Assembly (NCBI GenBank): GCA_021806135.1
Contig: JAJZYB010000011.1
Coordinates: 1-45,165 of the forward strand
DNA length: 45,165 nucleotides
Direction: 5' to 3'
From: Thermoplasmata archaeon
Lineage (GTDB): Archaea > Thermoplasmatota > Thermoplasmata > Lutacidiplasmatales > UBA184
The notes under the pieces were generated by a model that worked only from the letters and a program-made list of their open reading frames with translations, did not search any database and was not told where the DNA came from. The first letter of the stretch is position 1; the number at the start of each line of letters is the position of its first letter. Positions 39,936 to 45,165 of this stretch are shown here, one piece after another. Position numbers and translations under genes: made by a program.

Positions 39936-41310
39936 GGGGAGAGGACTGCTCAGCGAAGTCGTCGAGCCGGCGCTGGTAATGGGTCTCCCGGAGCAGGTGG
40001 CTCTGGCGGACCCATCGGGCCACAGGAATCTCGAAGAAGGACCCGATCCGACGAAGGACCTCGGACCAATCCGCCAGCGTCTCCGGCCTCTGCCGGAGGG
40101 CTGCCCGGACATGTTCCCGGACGTTCCAGACCCCGAGGGGCATCAGTTGGGTGGGGTGGATCTCCCGGAGCACGATGCCACCGGACTGGCGGCCGAGGGT
40201 CTGCAGGTGCTCGGAGATGGCGAGCCGGGCAGCGTAGTAGCAACCGCCCATCCCGGCATAGGTGGTCCTTCCCCAGTGCCCCTCGTGGTCCCCCAGCATC
40301 ATCACCTGGGTCCCCTGGGGGTTCCACAAGGTTCCCGGATACCAGGCCTCGATGGACTCGTAGCGCCAGGCTCCTGGGATGAGGAGGATGAACCATCGGT
40401 TCCCCAGGGCATCGAGGGTATGGAGGGCCCACTGGCCGAGTTCCGGCAGGTCCCGGACCGCGTCCAGGTTCTCCTTGGAGAGCAGGTCATCCACGGCGGT
40501 GATGGACCAGCGGGTGGGCACGAACCGCCGGTGACCCCGGCGGCCGAGGACCCCAGCGCTGAAGGCGCGTTGGATCCGGCTGACGGGGACCTCCCGTCCG
40601 TAGAGCTCCTTCACGGAGATCCGGGCGGTGGCGTGGATGTCTCCGGTCGCCCGTTCCAGGCGGGGGTCCACCCGTCGGACCTCGGCGGTGAACTGGTCCA
40701 ACCGGGCACTGGCGCCAAAGGGAGGCGCCTCGTCGGAGAGCTCCAGGCGGACCCGGGGGGGGCGGCGGAACTCCGCCTCGGCCTCCGCGCTCTCCCCGCC
40801 GAGGGCCACGAGCTGGATGGTCTCCACCAGGCGGTCGGCCCGTTCGGCCTCGGTGACCTTCACGGGGGTGATCCCCCGGACGAGGGCGGTGCGGAACCCC
40901 ACGATCTCGTCAAGCGGGCGTCCCACCCAGGCTTCCGGGGTGTCGTAGAGCAGGGTATCCCCATGCTCCGGTGCGAGGAGGGGACCCACGTTCACGTAGG
41001 GGTAGCCGATGCGACCGACGAAGACCCCGGGCGGGGTGCTTCCCTCCCAGGTCCGCTGGCCGAGGAGAGGGAGGGTCTTCCCGAGGCCGTGGTATCGCAG
41101 AAGGAGCGGGCAACTGGGTTTCCCGCACAGGAGGAGGGCGGAGCGGCAGCGTAGGCAGAGGGTAGGGTCTTCCCGGAGCCCGGGGATGGACCAGAGAAGG
41201 GATGGATTGGGGGGGATGCCCGGGAGGGGGGAGGGGATGAGGGAGGGGCTCCGGCTGGAGGCGGCCACGGGACCGGGAGCAAGGCTCGGGGGGCTCAAAT
41301 AGGAGCGCAT
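39925..41310 (-). CDS. nreA: NreA-like archaeal DNA repair protein with C-terminal PIP-like peptide
   Basis: 461 residues. After a Pro/Ser-rich N-terminal extension of ~48 residues comes a zinc-binding cluster CLRCRSALLLCGKPSCPLL, then the conserved FVGRIGYPYVNVGPLL, followed by the family core with VRGITPVKV, SVKELYGREVPVSRIQRAFS, RFVPTRWSITAVDD and GGCYYAARLAISEHLQ. NreA proteins protect against DNA damage and bind the sliding clamp PCNA. The C-terminus here has QRRLDDF (39955-39975), agreeing with QxxLxxF. The start at ATG 41310 is the only option in frame upstream of the Cys cluster. It is divergent from tRNA-Pro 31 nt away. Confidence 0.9.
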   Translation of the reverse strand: MRSYLSPPSLAPGPVAASSRSPSLIPSPLPGIPPNPSLLWSIPGLREDPTLCLRCRSALLLCGKPSCPLLLRYHGLGKTLPLLGQRTWEGSTPPGVFVGRIGYPYVNVGPLLAPEHGDTLLYDTPEAWVGRPLDEIVGFRTALVRGITPVKVTEAERADRLVETIQLVALGGESAEAEAEFRRPPRVRLELSDEAPPFGASARLDQFTAEVRRVDPRLERATGDIHATARISVKELYGREVPVSRIQRAFSAGVLGRRGHRRFVPTRWSITAVDDLLSKENLDAVRDLPELGQWALHTLDALGNRWFILLIPGAWRYESIEAWYPGTLWNPQGTQVMMLGDHEGHWGRTTYAGMGGCYYAARLAISEHLQTLGRQSGGIVLREIHPTQLMPLGVWNVREHVRAALRQRPETLADWSEVLRRIGSFFEIPVARWVRQSHLLRETHYQRRLDDFAEQSSPLTR

Positions 41311-41341
41311 GTTCGGCGGTCGGTAGGGCCGGGCAGCAAAC

Positions 41342-41415
41342 GGGACTGTGGGGTAGCTTGGTCATCCTATGGCGTTCGGGACGCCGTGACTCCGGTTCAA
41401 ATCCGGACAGTCCCA
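41342..41415 (+). tRNA. tRNA-Pro (anticodon CGG)
   Basis: Acceptor GGGACTG (41342-41348) pairs with CAGTCCC (41408-41414), discriminator A 41415. Anticodon stem TGGCG/CGCCG with loop TTCGGGA, anticodon CGG at 41377-41379. T arm CCGG-TTCAAAT-CCGG region. No intron and no encoded CCA. It decodes CCG, a frequent codon in this GC-rich genome. Confidence 0.96.
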
Positions 41416-41436
41416 CCCTGTCATGCCTCGCCAGTT

Positions 41437-41457
41437 TCGCTTCGTGGAGCGAAGCGA
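41437..41457 (+). repeat. 8-bp perfect hairpin after tRNA-Pro
   Basis: TCGCTTCG and CGAAGCGA pair around a 5-nt loop, 21 nt after the tRNA 3' end and 40 nt before the convergent methyltransferase stop. It may end or protect one of the two transcripts. There is no T-run after it. Confidence 0.45.
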
Positions 41458-41496
41458 TGCCCCTCGGAAAGAGGGCCTGCACGACCGTAGGCTCCC

Positions 41497-42282
41497 TTAC
41501 TTCACAGCCAACACAACGGAGGACGACCCCAACTGCTGCCAGACGACACCCACCTCCCGGAAACCCGAGCGTCGAAGGGAGCTCAGGTGAGAAGGAAGGT
41601 CGAAGACTCCCTTCGGGGGCCGCCAGGTCTTGGCCACCCGGTCCCTTCTCTCCAGGGCCTCCTTCAAGGGGGCATAACGCCGAAGCGGTCGCCACCACCC
41701 CTCCAGTTCCCGGAGGAAGGCCTCCCGGGGGACCCGGTACCCACGCTCGATTTGGATTGTGCGCACCCGGTCGAAGAGTCCCCCGACCCCATGCTTCCCC
41801 CGATCCCAAAGGATCCCGTCCGAGTTCAGGAAGACTCCCCCAAGACGCAGGAGGGAGTAGATCGTCCGATACAGCGTGGAAGTCTGGGAGCGAGGCAGGT
41901 CATGCAGGGCCAGCGACGTCACGACCGCGTGGAATCGCCGAAGGGGAAGCGACCGCTCCCAGCCCTTCTTGGAGTAGTCCAGCTTCACGGTCCGGACCCT
42001 CCGTCCGAAGGGTCGCAATGCTTCCTCGGCCACCTTCAGAAGCGAAGGGTCGTGGTCGACCAGGACGACCCGGGCCCTGGGGAAGCGTTCCACGATCCTC
42101 TTGCCCAGCGGGCCCGGGCCCGTGCCCAAATCCAACGCAGTGAACGTGGGAGGCAGCGATGCCTCGAGAAGGTCCAGCATGAAGTCGAACCGGAGAAACC
42201 GGAGCGGATCCACTTTCCGGTGCAGAGAGTCAAAGTCTTCCAGCAAACGCGACCAATCGGGCTCGAACCTGAGCGGGGACAT
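41497..42282 (-). CDS. Class I SAM-dependent methyltransferase
   Basis: 261 residues from ATG 42282 (MSPLRFEPDWSRLLEDF); the open frame reaches 42357 but the extra stretch looks non-coding. Motif I is TALDLGTGPGPLGKRIVERF, strand 2 ends in VVLVDHDPSLL, and motif IV region is FHAVVTSLALHDLPRSQ followed by LLRLGGVFLNSDG. This resembles methyltransferases of the UbiE-like superfamily. The C-terminus closes with VGVVWQQLGSSSVVLAVK. Substrate unknown. It is the first gene after tRNA-Pro, in a block with lower third-position GC than the core genes, which may have been acquired. Confidence 0.85.
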   Translation of the reverse strand: MSPLRFEPDWSRLLEDFDSLHRKVDPLRFLRFDFMLDLLEASLPPTFTALDLGTGPGPLGKRIVERFPRARVVLVDHDPSLLKVAEEALRPFGRRVRTVKLDYSKKGWERSLPLRRFHAVVTSLALHDLPRSQTSTLYRTIYSLLRLGGVFLNSDGILWDRGKHGVGGLFDRVRTIQIERGYRVPREAFLRELEGWWRPLRRYAPLKEALERRDRVAKTWRPPKGVFDLPSHLSSLRRSGFREVGVVWQQLGSSSVVLAVK

Positions 42283-42504
42283 CTTTGTGCAGGGGCAGGA
42301 AACGGGCACAATTGACCTCTTCCCGGCCTTGGGGGCTGTTCGCGCCCCTGCCGGCAAGGACTATCATGGAAGGGACGGGTTCCTAGGTGTGGTCGACCCG
42401 GGTTCCAGAGTCCGCGACCACCGCGACAGGAACGACGGTGATGGCGGCTCGCGAAAGGACGGCGACTCGATGAGGGAGCACATCCGGATGGTCCCCGAGG
42501 AGCT

Positions 42505-43122
42505 TTGACCCCCAAACACCCCCTGGCGGTCTACTGGGGCCGCTTCAATCCCCCACACCGGGGGCACTTGAACGTGGTCCGCCGGTTCCGGAAGAAGTAC
42601 CGTCTCGTGGTCGCCGTTGGGAGCGCAGAATTTCACGACACGGAACGAAACCCTTTCCGCGGGACCGAGCGGATGGCCATGTGGAAGGCCTACCTCCGCG
42701 AGGAGGGTATCCGGGATGTGGACGTAGTAGCCCTTAGGGATGGTACTGGGTCTACGGCCATGGCCATTGCCCGCCTCGTCGGGCGGTTGCACCCGGACGT
42801 TCTCCTGCTATCGACGGAGAAGGGCGCCCTCTCGGACTTGGCGAGGTCGAAGGTCAGGGTGGTGACCTTCCCGAGAGCGGGTCTCCTCTCTTCGACGAGG
42901 CTACGTGAGGCAATCGCGTGTGGGGATGGCCGTTGGAAGAGATGGACCGGGAGGAGTGTGGTGGACCTCATCGAGCAGTTCAACGGCCCCGAAAGAGTCA
43001 GGAAAGCGAGCGCAACGGTTTGGGAAGCACGGAACCTCAAGCGCTCCCGGCCGAGAGGGCCGGTTCGGCCACCCTCTCGCAGGCGCATTTCCGGTCCGGG
43101 CTCACGCGTACCTCGTGCGTGA
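42505..43122 (+). CDS. Nucleotidyltransferase of the NMN adenylyltransferase/cytidylyltransferase superfamily
   Basis: 205 residues. The HxGH nucleotide-binding motif is YWGRFNPPHRGHLNVVRRF near the N-terminus; the second signature LLSSTRLREAI (ISSTxxR-like) lies near residue 133. FHDTERNPFRGTERMAMW corresponds to the region after strand 2. It is related to archaeal NadM but diverged; the true nadM is at 15353. It may transfer AMP or CMP to another phosphorylated substrate. TTG 42505 overlaps a TGA of an upstream open stretch, and GAGGAG is only a few nt before it, so the start is not certain. The C-terminal ~40 residues are Arg/Pro-rich. Confidence 0.8.
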   Translation: MTPKHPLAVYWGRFNPPHRGHLNVVRRFRKKYRLVVAVGSAEFHDTERNPFRGTERMAMWKAYLREEGIRDVDVVALRDGTGSTAMAIARLVGRLHPDVLLLSTEKGALSDLARSKVRVVTFPRAGLLSSTRLREAIACGDGRWKRWTGRSVVDLIEQFNGPERVRKASATVWEARNLKRSRPRGPVRPPSRRRISGPGSRVPRA

Positions 43123-43123
43123 G
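43101..43123 (+). terminator. Hairpin across the adenylyltransferase stop codon
   Basis: CTCACGC and GCGTGAG form a 7-bp stem with a 9-nt loop, and pyrimidine-rich sequence with T doublets follows (43131-43150). It fits a weak transcript end; function unproven. Confidence 0.3.
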
Positions 43124-43203
43124 CACGTGGGTTCTGTCTTCTCAATCTGTCTGGCCGGAAGCCCGACCCAGCCGGCCCTGCGTTCTCTCTCCCAGAGGGA
43201 GAT

Positions 43204-43430
43204 CTACTGGTCGACGGGTTGGGTACGCGCCCTCTCCCAGAACTCCTGGGAGGCGGGAAAGGTGTCGAGGATCTGCACGCCGAGCATGGGGACCTTGGAA
43301 GGGGGCCAGTATCCGGTCCACCCCTTCCGCCCTGCCCCGGCGTCCGTCCCTAGGGCCTGGGAGGACCGCCCGTCTCCCGACTCAAGGTCGGGTAGGACTG
43401 CCGCCTTCCGGCGAAGGATGGCGCGGCGAG
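43204..43430 (-). pseudogene. Possible gene remnant: open minus-strand frame ending PASQEFWERARTQPVDQ
   Basis: On the minus strand a frame without stops runs from about 43472 to a TAG at 43204-43206. It reads, among others, AAVLPDLESGDGRSSQ, then KGWTGYWPPSKVPMLGVQIL and DTFPASQEFWERARTQPVDQ. The last ~45 codons have very high third-position GC and protein-like composition. There is no ATG/GTG/TTG early in the frame, only internal ones that would give about 30 residues. It may be the C-terminal end of a decayed gene or a small gene with an unusual start. I do not recognise the family. Confidence 0.35.
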
Positions 43431-43472
43431 GGTTAGAACGCCTCGCGGTCCCCGCAGGGGGGTGCGAGTGGG

Positions 43473-44394
43473 CTATCGAGGAAGCGTGCGGATGTATTCT
43501 TCGAGGCCCGCTTTGACCCTCTTCGGGGCGTGGGTGTCGAGACTGTAGAGGACCGAGTAGGCCGGCGAGGCGTGACGGTGGAACCCCAGCCTACGATCCA
43601 CCGCGACGCGTTCTTCTCGTGCGTAGCTTCTCGTGATCCTCTCCGCGAATCCGTTCGCGTCCGGGAGCCCGATCAGGATGGCAAGGGGATCCTCGAAGCA
43701 CGCGTTCCCCCAATCCAGGATGTCCGTGATCCCTCGGTCGTTCAGGAGGATGTGTTCTGGGCAGAAGTCGCCGTGGTTGAGCGCGGGTGGGAGTTCGAGG
43801 TTCGTTCCTCCCGAAGGCAGGAATCCCAGTACTCTGCGTCCTTCTTGCGCACTTCTTCCGGGAGCAGAGGGGGGACCCTGTCGCAGACCCACGGATAAGG
43901 GACCGTCCAACGTCCTCGCCGGTCTCGCCTCTCGCTCCAATCGATCCCCAGACGCCGTCGGGGGGTCGAGGGAGTCGTTCCAGGGCTCGAAGCACTTCGA
44001 GAACGTCTGTCGTCCAGGCCTTCGCCAGAGCTCCCGTATGCCTTCGTTAGGGAAGAGTGAGGCCTTTCCGCTTGGGGTAGGACACGAGGACGATGCGCCC
44101 CCTTTCGTCGCGGATGATGTGCTCGTAGTGCGGGACCGGGACGGACAGTCGCTTCTCCAACTCCGGAAGGAGCCGGACCTCGGGCTCGATGCGCTTGGAA
44201 TCCTCGAGAGTACGTGGGAAGCGAAGAATCCGCTCGTCGTGGACGTCTAGCACGAAACAGGACCACCAAAGGTCTATGGGGCGAGCGAAGCGGAGGCGGA
44301 GCGAGGGACGGTGTCTCTCCGCGAGGAGAAGAAACGCCCGTGGGTCGGTTGTGGGATGCCGCTCGAGCATGTTGGCTGAACAGGTTCCCTCCAC
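43473..44394 (-). pseudogene. Broken aminoglycoside phosphotransferase (APH)-like kinase gene
   Basis: The kinase is spread over three frames. From 44394 (or ATG 44370) the N-lobe reads FVLDVHDERILRFPRTLEDS, LLPELEKRLSVPVPHYE and VLVSYPKRKGLTLP, then meets TAA at 44047-44049. The same frame continues with ALAKAWTTDVLEVLRALERL. Near the G-run at 43960-43965 it shifts to a frame with GIDWSERRDRRGRWTVPY and PPLLPEEVRKKDAEYW. Near 43822 it shifts again to the C-lobe: LNHGDFCPEHILLND (catalytic loop HGDxxxxN-like) and DILDWGNACFEDP (metal Asp), ending EEYIRTLPR at 43473. One nonsense codon and two frameshifts are needed, so the gene is inactive unless the indels are assembly errors. Substrate class unknown; APH-fold kinases phosphorylate antibiotics, sugars or small metabolites. 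Confidence 0.8.
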
Positions 44395-44523
44395 TGGAAG
44401 GAAGTCATTCCCTCGCGCAGGTGGGGGGCGTATCCCGGCGCCCGGAGCTGGAAGCGGACCGCGCGGGACGGTGGCGCGTCCCCCCGAGGCGGACCGCGCG
44501 AGGGGAGCATACGGGCTGCCCGA

Positions 44524-45165
44524 TCAGAAGAAGTCGAACGCCTGGCAAATGAATCCCGGCCGGTCCGTCCCCAGGACCCGCGGTCGTTCCGCCGGGGAGA
44601 GGAGGTCCACCACCGGTCGCGCCATGAGGACCCCGTAGGAATCGGGGAGGATCTGGAACCCCTCCTTTCGACAGGCGTCCTCCCAGAGGTCAGTCGGAGT
44701 GGTCCCGAGCACCAGCCACCGGTCGGCTGCCCGACCCTCTAGGGCCCGCAAGAGCGCTTCCCGGTGGGTAGCGGCCTCGACGACCGACTCCCAACCCATG
44801 AACCCCTCCCCGGCCTTGCGGAGCAATCCATAGCCCACTGGTCTTCCCGCGTACTCCAAGACCATCAGGTCACGAAGGCCCGCGAGATCCGCGCGGCAGC
44901 ATCGCGAAAGGTGGCCCCTGGGTCGTGCGGAGAACCCCGGTCGCCCCTGGGCCATCGTTCCCTGGAGCGCATCCAGTATCGGGAGGTCGGCCTCGAGGGC
45001 CTCTCTCGCAGAGTAACCTGAAGGGAGGGAGACTGCTCCTGGGACCCTGCGTAGCGCACGGCGCGGCTCTCGTATCCAACGACCGTCATTGAGGGACGGC
45101 CTCGGGTGGAGGGGAGCACCCCACCGAGACTGCCCAGGCCGTGAGCCCCGGTTCCAGAGGTCCCG
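44524..45165 (-). CDS. GNAT-like N-acetyltransferase, 5' end beyond window
   Basis: The minus-strand frame is open from the window edge to a stop at 44524 and has no ATG/GTG/TTG before ATG 44955, yet the sequence upstream of that ATG reads like protein (SLPSGYSAREALEADLPILD), so the gene most likely begins outside the window. The part from YSAREALEADLPILDALQG is a GNAT opening; LMVLEYAGRPVGYGLLRKAG is the acetyl-CoA strand, and the WLVLGTTPTDLWEDACRKEG and FQILPDSYGVLMARPV segments close the fold. The C-terminus ends PGFICQAFDFF, as in some soil-bacterial GNATs. Substrate unknown. The N-terminal ~45 codons at the edge are less certain as coding. Confidence 0.6.
   Translation of the reverse strand, partial: RDLWNRGSRPGQSRWGAPLHPRPSLNDGRWIREPRRALRRVPGAVSLPSGYSAREALEADLPILDALQGTMAQGRPGFSARPRGHLSRCCRADLAGLRDLMVLEYAGRPVGYGLLRKAGEGFMGWESVVEAATHREALLRALEGRAADRWLVLGTTPTDLWEDACRKEGFQILPDSYGVLMARPVVDLLSPAERPRVLGTDRPGFICQAFDFF

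Noticed and set aside
42101-42508. Plus-strand ORF ending MREHIRMVPEEL that overlaps the next start as TTGA
   Set aside because: Most of it is antisense to the methyltransferase gene and low-complexity; only the last dozen codons look protein-like, too little for a gene call.
1-45165. CRISPR arrays, insertion sequences, rRNA genes, integrases
   Set aside because: I looked for regularly spaced repeats, transposase motifs and rRNA-like sequence and saw none.

Overview
The window is a very GC-rich stretch of an archaeal chromosome. The gene content is archaeal and euryarchaeal: archaeosine tRNA-guanine transglycosylase, membrane LonB protease, Orc1/Cdc6, a Hef-type helicase, NreA, archaeal-type AdoMet synthetase, archaeal NMN adenylyltransferase, MfnA-type decarboxylase, Kae1 and a geranylgeranyl reductase. 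Several genes have TATA boxes about 26 nt upstream of a (near-)leaderless start. The best guess is an uncultured high-GC Thermoplasmata-like lineage; this is inference, and no rRNA is present to test it.

Layout. 1-2.5 kb: sulfur amino-acid genes (partial trans-sulfuration enzyme, cystathionine beta-synthase). 2.6-3.4 kb: an exported, membrane-anchored protein. 3.3-10.5 kb: a long leftward series (UDG family 5, tgtA, a 77-aa protein, a flippase, kae1, geranylgeranyl reductase). 10.75-15.1 kb: a COG2108-type radical SAM gene, folD with a coupled small Cys protein, and lonB divergent from folD across a shared TATA box. 15.1-17.5 kb: small Cys protein, nadM, a second trans-sulfuration enzyme and a DUF167 gene. 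17.66 kb: tRNA-Thr(CGU), followed by an accessory-looking block (DUF5680, alpha/beta hydrolase, GNAT). 20.3-26.2 kb: two large membrane proteins in one operon, one ending in an NapH-like polyferredoxin domain, plus a separate 315-aa homologue of its membrane module; I think this is the most likely undescribed system here. 24.3-29.0 kb: dienelactone hydrolase, methyltransferase, alpha/beta hydrolase and an unusual protein disulfide oxidoreductase. 29-41 kb: information-processing and housekeeping genes (hef helicase, serS, ALDH, mfnA, cdc6, mat, zinc-ribbon protein, nreA). 41.3 kb: tRNA-Pro(CGG), then a second accessory-looking block (methyltransferase, adenylyltransferase, a broken aminoglycoside-phosphotransferase-like gene, a partial GNAT).

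Two broken genes have no single open frame and are easily missed: a decayed tRNA methylthiotransferase (CDKAL1/e-MtaB type) directly after mat, and the kinase-like gene near 44 kb. Hef, Cdc6 and NreA each carry a terminal QxxLxxF sequence resembling a PCNA-interacting peptide. The folD product has Gln at the position of the catalytic lysine needed for cyclohydrolase activity. Many neighbours are tightly packed: convergent genes overlap by 11 to 184 nt, and several starts overlap the preceding stop as GTGA or TTGA. All functional statements rest on motif recognition by eye; no database search was run.
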